A stretch of 64,000 nucleotides of DNA, from assembly GCF_000759345.1 (NCBI RefSeq), contig NZ_JPZL01000001.1, positions 248,001-312,000 of the forward strand. The letters are read 5' to 3'. Both the position numbers and the translations under genes were made by a program. The stretch comes from Litchfieldella xinjiangensis. Lineage in GTDB: Bacteria > Pseudomonadota > Gammaproteobacteria > Pseudomonadales > Halomonadaceae. A model generated the notes under the pieces. That model worked only from the letters and a program-made list of their open reading frames with translations. It was not told where the DNA came from and searched no databases. Of this stretch, positions 56,078 to 64,000 are shown one piece after another. The first letter of the stretch is position 1. Every line of letters starts with the position of its first letter.

Positions 56078-58450
56078 TCAGGAAATGGTTTCGCCCGCCA
56101 GCATGAACCAGGTTTCAAGTACGGCATCGGGGTTCAGCGACACCGAGTCGATGCCCTGTTCCATGAGCCACTTGGCCAGGTCGGGGTAGTCCGACGGCCC
56201 CTGACCGCAAATGCCGACGTATTTGCCTTGCGCCTTGCAGGCTTGAATCGCCATGGAAAGCAGTTTCTTGACGGCCGGATTTCGCTCGTCAAAGAGATGC
56301 GAAACGATGCCCGAGTCGCGATCCAGCCCCAGGGTCAGCTGCGTCAGGTCGTTGGAACCGATGGAGAAGCCGTCGAAATACTCCAGGAATTCCTCGGCCA
56401 GCAGCGCATTGGCGGGAAGCTCGCACATCATGATGATCTTCAAGCCGTTCTCGCCACGAGTCAGGCCGTTCGCCGACATCAGATCGACAACTGCCTTGGC
56501 TTCACCCGGCGTGCGTACGAAAGGCACCATGATCTCGACGTTGTCGAACCCCATCTCGTCACGGACCCGCTTCAGAGCCTGACACTCCAGACGGAAACAG
56601 TCCTGGAAGTTCTCGGAGATATAACGCGAGGCACCGCGGAAGCCCAGCATGGGGTTCTCTTCACCAGGCTCGTAGAGTTTGCCCCCCAGCAGGTTCTCGT
56701 ATTCGTTGGACTTGAAATCCGACAAACGAACGATGACCCGCTGCGGATGGAACGACGCTGCCAGCGTCGATATCCCTTCGACCAGCTTGTCGACGTAGAA
56801 GGTCACCGGATCCTTGTACCCCGCAGTGCGCAGATCGATGGTCTGCTGAAGGTCGATCGGCAGGCGATCGTATTCGAGCAATGCCTTGGGATGCACACCG
56901 ATCATGCGATTGATGATGAACTCCAGGCGCGCCAGGCCGACCCCGGAATGAGGCAGCCCTGCGAAGCCGAAGGCGCGGTCGGGGTTACCCACGTTCATCA
57001 TGATCTTGAAGGGGATCTCGGGCATCGCATCGATGCTCGTAGTCTTGCATTCGAAATCGAGCAGGCCTTCGTAGACATTACCGGTATCGCCTTCGGCACA
57101 GGAAACGGTGACCTCCTGCCCGTCCTGCAAGACTTCGGTGGCATCGGTACAACCCACCACGGCCGGAATGCCCAACTCGCGGGCGATGATCGCAGCATGA
57201 CAGGTGCGCCCGCCGCGATTGGTCACGATGGCCGAGGCCCGTTTCATGACCGGTTCCCAGTCAGGATCGGTCATGTCGGTCACCAGAATGTCGCCAGCGT
57301 TGACCTTGTCCATCTCCTCGGGGGCCATGATGATCTTGACCTCACCACTGCCAATGCGCTGGCCAATGGCACGGCCACTCACCAGGGTGCGTCCCTTCTC
57401 CTTGAGGTGGAAACGCTCGAGCTTTCCGCCTTCGAGATTGGAGACGACCGTTTCCGGACGAGCCTGAACGATGTAGAGCTTGTCATCATCGCCATCCAGC
57501 GCCCACTCGATATCCATCGGACGGCCGTAGTGCTTCTCGATGGTGACCGCCTGCTGCGCCAGGGATTCGAGCTGCGCGTCGTTGATACAGAAACGTGCCC
57601 GGTCAGCCAGCGGAACGTCTACCGTCTCGACTGACTTGCCGGCACTGGCATCGCTGCCGTAGACCATCTTGATCAGCTTGGAACCCAGCGTGCGGCGCAG
57701 AATAGCGGGACGCCCTGCGGCCAGGGTCGGCTTGTGTACGTAGAACTCGTCAGGGTTGACGGCCCCTTGCACCACGGTCTCGCCCAAGCCCCATGAGGCG
57801 GTGACGAAGACGGCATCGCGGTAGCCCGACTCCGTATCCAACGTGAACATCACGCCGCTCGCGCCGGTTTCCGAGCGCACCATTTTCTGGATGCCCGCGG
57901 ATAGGGCCACGTTCTCGTGGGGATAGCCGCGATGAACGCGATAGGAGATGGCACGGTCGTTGAACAGCGAGGCGAAGACCTCGTGGACGGCGCGCTTGAT
58001 GTTGTCGAAGCCTTCGATGTTCAGGAAGGTTTCCTGCTGGCCTGCAAACGACGCATCCGGCAGATCCTCGGCCGTGGCCGATGAGCGAACCGCTGCCTTC
58101 AGGTTGGGATGCTTGCTGGCCAGCTGCTCGTAGGCTTCACGCAGCTCGGCCTCGAAGTTCGGCGGTAGCGGGGTGTCGATGATCCATTGGCGGATCTCGG
58201 CGCCGACTCGACTGAGTTCACCGACGTCGTCGACGTCGAGTCTCGCCAAGGCCTCGTTGATACGCTCATTGAGGCCCTTGTGCGCCAGGAATTCGCGATA
58301 GGCGTGGGCGGTGGTGGCAAACCCGCCCGGGACGCTGACCCCGGCATCGGCCAGGCTGGATATCATTTCGCCTAGCGAGGCGTTCTTGCCACCCACGCGC
58401 TCGACGTCGTTCATTCCGAGCTGATCGAACCACAGGATATACGGTTCCAC
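56078..58450 (-). CDS. ppsA: Phosphoenolpyruvate synthase
   Basis: Converts pyruvate and ATP to PEP, AMP and phosphate, a gluconeogenic enzyme. It has 790 residues (E. coli 792). The ATP-grasp domain begins [17 protein letters not shown], with [17 protein letters not shown]. The swivelling phosphohistidine is in [19 protein letters not shown]. The PEP/pyruvate barrel includes [30 protein letters not shown] and [20 protein letters not shown]. The start is GTG 58450 with GGAGG upstream. The frame continues upstream to 58564 but without family match. It is divergent from ppsR, its regulator. Confidence 0.97.
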   Translation of the reverse strand: MEPYILWFDQLGMNDVERVGGKNASLGEMISSLADAGVSVPGGFATTAHAYREFLAHKGLNERINEALARLDVDDVGELSRVGAEIRQWIIDTPLPPNFEAELREAYEQLASKHPNLKAAVRSSATAEDLPDASFAGQQETFLNIEGFDNIKRAVHEVFASLFNDRAISYRVHRGYPHENVALSAGIQKMVRSETGASGVMFTLDTESGYRDAVFVTASWGLGETVVQGAVNPDEFYVHKPTLAAGRPAILRRTLGSKLIKMVYGSDASAGKSVETVDVPLADRARFCINDAQLESLAQQAVTIEKHYGRPMDIEWALDGDDDKLYIVQARPETVVSNLEGGKLERFHLKEKGRTLVSGRAIGQRIGSGEVKIIMAPEEMDKVNAGDILVTDMTDPDWEPVMKRASAIVTNRGGRTCHAAIIARELGIPAVVGCTDATEVLQDGQEVTVSCAEGDTGNVYEGLLDFECKTTSIDAMPEIPFKIMMNVGNPDRAFGFAGLPHSGVGLARLEFIINRMIGVHPKALLEYDRLPIDLQQTIDLRTAGYKDPVTFYVDKLVEGISTLAASFHPQRVIVRLSDFKSNEYENLLGGKLYEPGEENPMLGFRGASRYISENFQDCFRLECQALKRVRDEMGFDNVEIMVPFVRTPGEAKAVVDLMSANGLTRGENGLKIIMMCELPANALLAEEFLEYFDGFSIGSNDLTQLTLGLDRDSGIVSHLFDERNPAVKKLLSMAIQACKAQGKYVGICGQGPSDYPDLAKWLMEQGIDSVSLNPDAVLETWFMLAGETIS

Positions 58451-58673
58451 GAGACCTCCCTTGTTCGCTATTGGCATCCGCGTCCAGGCGAAGCGCGGCT
58501 GGCTGATGTTCGTCACCCTATCAGGCGAAAGTCGTATTCGCCATTCGTCTAACAGCGTAATCACTGGAGTTTTTTTACAACAACGCTACGAAACCCGGCG
58601 TCTTTGTAGTGGCGCTTGTCGACGGCCCCTTCTATGCCGACAATCAGGCTTCATTTACCCGCCGAGATCAACC

Positions 58674-59507
58674 ATGACGCGCACCGCCTTCTTCATTTCA
58701 GACGGTACCGGTATCACTGCCGAAACGCTGGGACGCAGCCTGCTGGCCCAGTTCGAGAACATCGAAATTCGCATGGTGACCAAACCGTACATCGACACGA
58801 CAGACAAGGCGAAGGCACTGGCCGAAGTCATCGAGGCCACGGCCGTGCGCGATGGCGAGCAGCCCATCATCATCGACACGATCGTCGACGAAACCGTGCG
58901 TCGCATCATCTCGGCGGCGCCCGGCTTCAAGGTAGACATCTTCTCGACCTTTTTGGCCCCGCTCGAGGAAGAGCTCAAGACGCATTCGACCTACAGCGTG
59001 GGCCGCACCCACTCCATCGGGCGCGACGATATCTACATGAATCGTATCGACTCGGTCCACTTTGCCTTGGATAACGACGACGGCGCGAGAACCCACCAGT
59101 ACGACAAGGCGGATGTGATACTGGTCGGTGTGTCTCGCTGCGGCAAGACCCCGACCTCGCTCTACCTTGCCTTACAGTTCGGCATCCGGGCCGCCAACTA
59201 TCCGTTTACCGAAGACGATCTCGATGAGGACGGGAACCTGAAACTGCCCCAGGCGCTCGCTGCCCAGCGGCACAAGCTATTCGGCTTGACGATCGACGCC
59301 CGGCGCCTCGCGGCTATCCGCAGCGAGCGCCGCCCCAATAGCCGCTACTGCTCCATGGATCAATGCATGCGTGAGATTCAGCAGGCCGAAGCCCTGTTCC
59401 GGCGCATGCATATACCCTTTATCGATACCACGCGTTTCTCCATCGAGGAGATCTCGACGCGCATGATCGCCGAGGCAGGCTTGCAACGCCGCTTCTCGCC
59501 CCGCTGA
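58674..59507 (+). CDS. ppsR: PEP synthase regulatory protein PpsR (DUF299)
   Basis: Bifunctional ADP-dependent kinase and Pi-dependent pyrophosphorylase that switches PEP synthase off and on through a Thr near its catalytic His. It has 277 residues, exactly the E. coli length. The start is [20 protein letters not shown]. The phosphate-binding loop [15 protein letters not shown] is at 152-166. [20 protein letters not shown] and [16 protein letters not shown] are also conserved. ATG 58674 was chosen by family start; the frame is open from 58461. The 223-base gap to ppsA must hold both promoters, but none stands out. Confidence 0.96.
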   Translation: MTRTAFFISDGTGITAETLGRSLLAQFENIEIRMVTKPYIDTTDKAKALAEVIEATAVRDGEQPIIIDTIVDETVRRIISAAPGFKVDIFSTFLAPLEEELKTHSTYSVGRTHSIGRDDIYMNRIDSVHFALDNDDGARTHQYDKADVILVGVSRCGKTPTSLYLALQFGIRAANYPFTEDDLDEDGNLKLPQALAAQRHKLFGLTIDARRLAAIRSERRPNSRYCSMDQCMREIQQAEALFRRMHIPFIDTTRFSIEEISTRMIAEAGLQRRFSPR

Positions 59508-59514
59508 GCGGGCC

Positions 59515-60720
59515 TTATCTCACAACGCCCATTGTCCTGAGGCGAGCGATATCCTCGACACCCAGCCCCATCTCACGCAGGACACGGTCGCTATCCTGGC
59601 CCAGTGCCGGAGGCGCGGTGTCGCTGGTCTGGGATTGGCCGTCGAAGCGCAAGGGGTTGGCGACCTGGGGTATCTCGGTGCCATTGCGTGAAAGACGGGT
59701 CACCATTTCCCGGTGACGTATCTGCGGGTCGTCCAGGGCTTCACTGAGCGTATTGATGGGACCGGCAGGAACGCCGCGCGACTCGAACGCTGCCAGCCAT
59801 GTATCCCGGGATTGGCTAAGTAAAACCTTAGCGATCATGGGTACCAGCTGGTTTCGATTTGCCACCCGCGCCGCATTGCTGGCATAAGCGGGATCATCCG
59901 CCCACTCGGGGTGACCCAGAACCTCGGCGAAGCGGGCGAATTGGGTGTCATTGCCCACCGTCAGTACCAGGTGACCATCGGCACAGGCGAAGGCTTGGTA
60001 GGGAACGATGTTGGGATGAGCGTTGCCATGCCGGACGGGATCCGTCCCGGTGACCAGCGTGTTGAGGGCCTGATTGGCCAAGGTGGCAACCTGTACGTCG
60101 AGGAGAGCCACATCCACGTGACGACCGCGCCCGGTTCGTTCGCGCTCATCGAGCGCCGCGAGTACGCCGATCGTGGCATAGAGGCCGGTCATGACATCGG
60201 TGATGGCCACACCGGTCTTCATCGGAAGTCCCTCACTCTCCCCCGTGACACTCATCAGGCCGCCCATGGCTTGAATCATGAAATCGTAGCCGGCCCGCCC
60301 AGCATAAGGACCCTCCTGACCGAAGCCAGTTATCGAGCACCCGATCAGGCGGGGATTGAGCGACGCCAGGCTGGCGTAATCGAGGCCGTAGCGCTTGAGA
60401 CCGCCCACCTTGAAATTCTCGAGTAAGATATCCGCGCGTTGCGCTAGCGCACGCACCAGCGCCTGCCCTTCGGGATGGGCGATATCCACCGCCAACGATT
60501 GCTTGCCGCGGTTGGCGCATAGGTAATAGGCCGCCTCCTGAGGGCCACCCGAGGCCTCCTCAAGCCATGGCGGCCCCCAGCTGCGGGTATCGTCTCCCCG
60601 CTGGGGATGTTCGATCTTGATGACCTGGGCGCCAAGATCCGCGAGTAGCTGGCCGGCCCATGGGCCAGCCAGAACCCGCGACATGTCCAGTACCAACCGG
60701 CCTTCCAGGGGTCCTGCCAT
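59515..60720 (-). CDS. Class III (CaiB/BaiF) CoA-transferase, glutarate-type candidate
   Basis: Moves CoA between carboxylic acids through an aspartyl anhydride. It has 401 residues. The start has LVLDMSRVLAGPWAGQLLAD with LGAQVIKIEHPQRGDDTRSW. The catalytic Asp is near 170 in KTGVAITDVMTGLYA. GYDFMIQAMGGLMSVTG is typical. The closest group that fits the context is succinate/HMG-type or glutarate CoA-transferase, because gcdH lies directly upstream. This is inference. AAGGAG six bases before ATG 60720 decides the start; ATG 60735, in an ATGA overlap with gcdH, is possible. It converges on ppsR with an 8-base gap. Confidence 0.88.
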   Translation of the reverse strand: MAGPLEGRLVLDMSRVLAGPWAGQLLADLGAQVIKIEHPQRGDDTRSWGPPWLEEASGGPQEAAYYLCANRGKQSLAVDIAHPEGQALVRALAQRADILLENFKVGGLKRYGLDYASLASLNPRLIGCSITGFGQEGPYAGRAGYDFMIQAMGGLMSVTGESEGLPMKTGVAITDVMTGLYATIGVLAALDERERTGRGRHVDVALLDVQVATLANQALNTLVTGTDPVRHGNAHPNIVPYQAFACADGHLVLTVGNDTQFARFAEVLGHPEWADDPAYASNAARVANRNQLVPMIAKVLLSQSRDTWLAAFESRGVPAGPINTLSEALDDPQIRHREMVTRLSRNGTEIPQVANPLRFDGQSQTSDTAPPALGQDSDRVLREMGLGVEDIARLRTMGVVR

Positions 60721-60731
60721 GGCTTGCTCCT

Positions 60732-61916
60732 TCATTCGGCCATGAAGGCCTGAATACCTGTCTGCGCACGACCCAGGATCAAGGCGTGAATGTCGTGGGT
60801 GCCCTCGTAGGTATTCACGGCTTCCAGGTTCATCATATGACGGATCACGTGATACTCATCGGCAATCCCGTTACCGCCATGCATGTCACGCGCAGCGCGG
60901 GCAATGTCCAGTGCCTTGCCACAATTGTTACGCTTCACCAGCGAGATGACCTCGGGGACCAATTGCCCGTCATCGATCATCCGGCCAGCCCGCAACGAGG
61001 CCTGCAGGCCCAAGGCAATCTCAGTCTGCATGTCGGCCAGCTTTTTCTGGATCAACTGGTTGGCAGCCAGAGGACGACCGAACTGCTTGCGATCCAGGGT
61101 GTACTGACGTGCCGCGTGCCAACAGGCTTCGGCCGCGCCCATGCTGCCCCAGGAGATGCCGTACCGTGCCCGGTTCAGACATGAGAAGGGCCCCTTGAGG
61201 CCTTCGACGCCCGGCAGGCGTTGATCATCACTGACCTCAACGTCCTGCATCGCGATCTGACCGGTAATCGAGGCCCGCAGGCTGAACTTACCTTCGATCT
61301 TGGGTGCAGTGAGTCCTTTCATGCCTTTCTCGAGGATGAAACCCCGAAGCACACCATCCTGATCCTTGGCCCAGATCACGAAAACATCGGCAATGGGGGA
61401 ATTGGTGATCCAGGTCTTGGTGCCATTGAGGCGCCAGCCATTGTCGGTCCTGACCGCGCGTGTGCTCATGCCATTGGGATCGGAGCCATGATCGGGCTCG
61501 GTGAGACCGAAACAACCGACCCATTCGCCACTGGCCAACTTGGGCAGGTACTTCTCGCGCTGGGCCTCACTGCCGAACTCATGGATGGGATACATGACCA
61601 GGCTCGATTGCACGCTCATGGCACTGCGATAACCGGAATCGACACGCTCGACTTCACGCGCAATCAAGCCATAGCTCACATAGTTAAGACCGGCACATCC
61701 GTAGCCATCCAGTGTTGCCCCCAGCAGACCCAGCTCGCCCATCTCGCTCATGATCTCGCGGTCGAAGCGCTCATGACGATTCGCTTCCAGTACACGCGGT
61801 TGCAGCTTCTCCTGACAGTAGTCGTGAGCGGTTTGCATAACCATCCGCTCATCTTCATCGAGCTGATCAATCAGGCGAAATGGGTCTTCCCAGGTCATCG
61901 GCGTTATCTGGCTCAT
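60732..61916 (-). CDS. gcdH: Glutaryl-CoA dehydrogenase (acyl-CoA dehydrogenase family)
   Basis: FAD enzyme that oxidises and decarboxylates glutaryl-CoA to crotonyl-CoA in lysine and tryptophan breakdown. It has 394 residues, the family length. The GcdH blocks include [52 protein letters not shown] and [20 protein letters not shown]. The catalytic Glu is in [19 protein letters not shown]. The N-terminal [19 protein letters not shown] also matches GcdH. The start is ATG 61916 with GAGGG eight bases upstream. An upstream palindrome lies 100 bases away. It forms an operon with the CoA-transferase. Confidence 0.93.
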   Translation of the reverse strand: MSQITPMTWEDPFRLIDQLDEDERMVMQTAHDYCQEKLQPRVLEANRHERFDREIMSEMGELGLLGATLDGYGCAGLNYVSYGLIAREVERVDSGYRSAMSVQSSLVMYPIHEFGSEAQREKYLPKLASGEWVGCFGLTEPDHGSDPNGMSTRAVRTDNGWRLNGTKTWITNSPIADVFVIWAKDQDGVLRGFILEKGMKGLTAPKIEGKFSLRASITGQIAMQDVEVSDDQRLPGVEGLKGPFSCLNRARYGISWGSMGAAEACWHAARQYTLDRKQFGRPLAANQLIQKKLADMQTEIALGLQASLRAGRMIDDGQLVPEVISLVKRNNCGKALDIARAARDMHGGNGIADEYHVIRHMMNLEAVNTYEGTHDIHALILGRAQTGIQAFMAE

Positions 61917-62017
61917 GGTCGGGCCCTCTTGTTGGCTTGGCATGGCTGGCGGCATGCCGGGTTACTGTGCAAGTTAACTGTGGGTGTCACTATGCGAAGC
62001 TGAATGCCAGGCTAAAT

Positions 62018-62029
62018 AATGTCGACATT
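62018..62029. promoter_or_regulatory. 12-bp palindrome upstream of gcdH
   Basis: AATGTCGACATT, a perfect palindrome with the same TGTCGACA core as the acnB operators, about 100 bases before the gcdH ATG in an AT-rich stretch that probably holds the promoter. Possible operator. Confidence 0.45.
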
Positions 62030-62106
62030 TTTATGGAATGTAGAATAAAACACATACCAAAGCTACCCCTACCTTGGCGCAAGGTGTCCCTCCTCTTATG
62101 TCTAGC

Positions 62107-62139
62107 CCAAAAGACAACGGCACCTCGCAGGGTGCCGTT
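62107..62139 (-). terminator. Rho-independent terminator of mmsB
   Basis: Nine-base perfect arms 62116-62124 and 62131-62139 with a six-base loop. On the minus strand GTC and four T follow. It lies 19 bases after the mmsB stop. Confidence 0.75.
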
Positions 62140-62158
62140 ATCATTGGAGCGAATTCAT

Positions 62159-63061
62159 TCAATGTGAGGTCTCGCTTCGGTAGAGGCGCTGAATGCTGGA
62201 GAAATCCAGACGTCCGCTCCCCTGGGCTACATGCAGGGCAAACAGGTTGCGTGCCTGCCCCCCCATCGGCACGGGTGAGTGGCTCTTCAATGCCAGCTCC
62301 CAGGCCAACCCGAGATCCTTGGCCATGAGATCGGTCAGAAAGCCCCCTTGGTACTCATTGGCGGCAGGCACGTTTTCCATAACTCCCGGCCAGGGGTTGT
62401 AGACGTTGAGCGCCCAGTTACCGCCACTGCTCTGCTTCATGATATCGGACAATACGGCAGGATCGAGCCCATGGCTTTCTCCCAGCGCCAAGGCCTCTGC
62501 CGTACCGCTCATGAGGATACCCAACAGCATGTTGTTGCAGATCTTCGCGACCTGGCCGGCGCCCACACCGCCGGCATGGAAGATGTTGCGTCCCATGCAC
62601 TCGAGTACCGGACGGGCCGTCTCGAAGGCACTGGCTTCCCCGCCGACGATGAATGTCAACGTGCCGGCTCGCGCCCCGCCGACACCGCCCGAAACGGGCG
62701 CGTCGAGAAAGGCATAGCCGCGCTCGGCGGCAGCGTCGCCTACCGCGCGCGCGGCATCCGGCTCGATGGTCGAGGCATCGATGATCAAGGGCTGCCCCTT
62801 CAGCCGCTCGAGCAGTCCGGGACCGTCTTCATCGCCAAGATAGAGGGCCTTTACGTGCCGACCTGCCGGCAACATCGAGATCACCATCTCGGCACCGGCT
62901 ACCGCCTCGTCAGCGCTGGTTGCGGTCTCGGCTCCCTCATCCTTCAAGGCCTGGACCGCACTCTCCACCAGGTCGAAAACCCTGACGCGATGTCCCGCCT
63001 TGATTAGATTGGCTGCCATGGGTGAGCCCATGTTGCCCAGGCCGATGAATGCAATTTGCAT
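62159..63061 (-). CDS. mmsB: 3-hydroxyisobutyrate dehydrogenase
   Basis: Oxidises 3-hydroxyisobutyrate to methylmalonate semialdehyde with NAD in valine breakdown. It has 300 residues. The Rossmann start IAFIGLGNMGSPMAANLIKA has the GxGxxG motif at 7-12. The substrate block DAPVSGGVGGARAGTLTF follows. The catalytic Lys is in VAKICNNMLLG. FLTDLMAKDLGLA and SSGGNWALNVYNPWPG agree with HIBADH rather than tartronate semialdehyde reductase. It lies 37 bases downstream of the hydrolase gene, the preceding step of the pathway, so one operon is likely. Confidence 0.93.
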   Translation of the reverse strand: MQIAFIGLGNMGSPMAANLIKAGHRVRVFDLVESAVQALKDEGAETATSADEAVAGAEMVISMLPAGRHVKALYLGDEDGPGLLERLKGQPLIIDASTIEPDAARAVGDAAAERGYAFLDAPVSGGVGGARAGTLTFIVGGEASAFETARPVLECMGRNIFHAGGVGAGQVAKICNNMLLGILMSGTAEALALGESHGLDPAVLSDIMKQSSGGNWALNVYNPWPGVMENVPAANEYQGGFLTDLMAKDLGLAWELALKSHSPVPMGGQARNLFALHVAQGSGRLDFSSIQRLYRSETSH

Positions 63062-63098
63062 GGCGTTGTCCTTGTATTGGAATTATTGGAACCGGCAT

Positions 63099-64000
63099 TC
63101 AAAGCCGGCGCAGCGGATGCTCTTCATGATCCACAACGGGAGCCAGCAGGGCCTGGATATCGGCATCCGGCACCTTGGCCACGCTGGCGTGGCGCCACCG
63201 AGGCGACTTGTCCTTATCGATCAGCAGGGCACGCACCCCCTCGACCAGGTCGCCACGCCGACAACACTGCACAGCCAGGTTCCATTCGTCGCGAAATGCA
63301 TCGGCCAAGCTACCCAGGCGATGACGCGCCAGCATGTCCCACACGAGATGGGCAGTTAGCGGGCAGCCGGTCTCCAGCCGCGCCCGGTTGGCTGCCAGCC
63401 AAGCGTGATCCCGGGTATCGGTGAGTATCCGTCGCGTGGCAGTAGCAACGCTCGCGCAGGCCATTAGCGTCTGGATGTGATCGAGCAAAGGCCAGACCTG
63501 GGGCGCTGGTGCCAAGCTCCGGCGCTCATGACGGTTGAGGGCAGCCTGGACGCCGGCATGCAATTCGCTGGGCGTACGAGAACCATAATCCGCCTCTTCG
63601 AGCGTACCTAACAGCATCTCTCGGCTCGCTCGGGGTATGAGCCGGTCGGCCAGGCCCAGGTCCAACGCATCGCGACTGTTTAACTGCGCGCCGGTCAGGC
63701 CAAGATAAGCCCCCACCCCCCGTGGCATTCGGTTGAGAAACCAACTGGCACCGATGTCGGGAAACAAGCCGATGGTGATCTCGGGCATGGCGATCCGCGT
63801 CGTTTCCGTGGCCAAGCGATAGCCGGCACCGGCCATCAGGCCAAGCCCGCCTCCCATGACGATTCCGTCACCCCAGACCAGCAGTGGCTTGGGATAGCGA
63901 TGGATGCGGTAATCGAGACAGTACTCCGCCGCAAAGTAAGTCTCTGGGAAGACATTCTCCTGACCATCGTCCTCGGTCATGGCACGATATACCGCCACCA
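63099..64000 (-). CDS. 3-hydroxyisobutyryl-CoA hydrolase (cut by window edge)
   Basis: Crotonase-fold enzyme that frees 3-hydroxyisobutyrate from CoA in valine breakdown. The frame enters from the right edge and lacks its N-terminus; 300 codons are visible. VAVYRAMTEDDG is followed by LLVWGDGIVMGGGLGLMAGA (oxyanion glycines) and AMPEITIGLFPDIGASWFLN, with the Glu and Asp of HIBYL-CoA hydrolases. The C-terminal block EGVRALLIDKDKSPRW is specific for this subfamily against plain enoyl-CoA hydratases. mmsB lies directly downstream. Confidence 0.9.
   Translation of the reverse strand, partial: VAVYRAMTEDDGQENVFPETYFAAEYCLDYRIHRYPKPLLVWGDGIVMGGGLGLMAGAGYRLATETTRIAMPEITIGLFPDIGASWFLNRMPRGVGAYLGLTGAQLNSRDALDLGLADRLIPRASREMLLGTLEEADYGSRTPSELHAGVQAALNRHERRSLAPAPQVWPLLDHIQTLMACASVATATRRILTDTRDHAWLAANRARLETGCPLTAHLVWDMLARHRLGSLADAFRDEWNLAVQCCRRGDLVEGVRALLIDKDKSPRWRHASVAKVPDADIQALLAPVVDHEEHPLRRL

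Noticed and set aside
56228-57634. 468-codon open frame on the plus strand inside ppsA
   Set aside because: Antisense shadow of ppsA codon use, no family resemblance or ribosome site.
1-64000. Insertion sequences, prophage, integrase or CRISPR array
   Set aside because: None seen; no transposase or integrase motif, and no regularly spaced repeats apart from the tRNA-His pair.

Overview
The window is an about 60% GC chromosomal segment of a gammaproteobacterium. Protein sequences and gene orders (tig-clpP-clpX-lon-hupB-ppiD, an enteric-like flagellar layout, the ppsA/ppsR pair) fit a Halomonas-like member of the Halomonadaceae. That placement is inference from similarity recalled by eye, not from a search. 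Nearly all of it is core genome. I see no insertion sequences, prophage, CRISPR array or rRNA.

Layout. 1-2900: start of glnS (runs off the left edge), ppiB-lpxH, and a convergent YeiR-like zinc GTPase with a near-consensus Zur operator. 2900-11500: protein folding and proteolysis block on the minus strand (tig, clpP, clpX, lon, hupB, ppiD), with clear terminators after clpX, hupB and ppiD. 11700-12260: a four-tRNA operon (Pro-TGG, Arg-TCT, two identical His-GTG) with its own promoter. 12365-14817: folD, flaG and a type I asparaginase. 14829-39097: about 24 kb of flagellar genes. fliE stands divergent from fliFGHIJK, then come fliLMNOPQR (plus) and flgBCDEFGHIJKL (minus), and flgAMN diverges from flgB. 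Filament genes (fliC, fliD, fliS, fliT) and the master regulators are not in the window. Three sigma-28 promoters (flaG, flgKL, flgMN) can be read directly, so late flagellar control is visible here. 39266-47819: an HDOD-GGDEF regulator, a small membrane protein, a SRPBCC protein, queC with a cysteine-cluster gene, a very large BTAD/cyclase-like/AAA/TPR regulator, miaE and a DUF1289 gene. 47900-64000: acnB with paired palindromic operators, an outer-membrane barrel, rraA, a membrane glycerophosphodiesterase, ggt, the divergent ppsA/ppsR pair, and an acyl-CoA catabolism group on the minus strand (class III CoA-transferase, gcdH, mmsB, and a 3-hydroxyisobutyryl-CoA hydrolase cut by the right edge).

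How it works together. The flagellar block encodes the export gate, C-ring, MS-ring, rod, P/L rings, hook and hook-filament junction. FlgM/FlgN and the sigma-28 promoters set the order of assembly. acnB, ppsA/ppsR, gcdH and mmsB belong to central carbon and amino-acid breakdown. No clearly new multi-gene system was found. The items most worth a second look are the 1297-residue BTAD/pseudo-cyclase/AAA regulator, the paired TTGTCGACA operators inside the acnB promoter, and the Zur-controlled GTPase.
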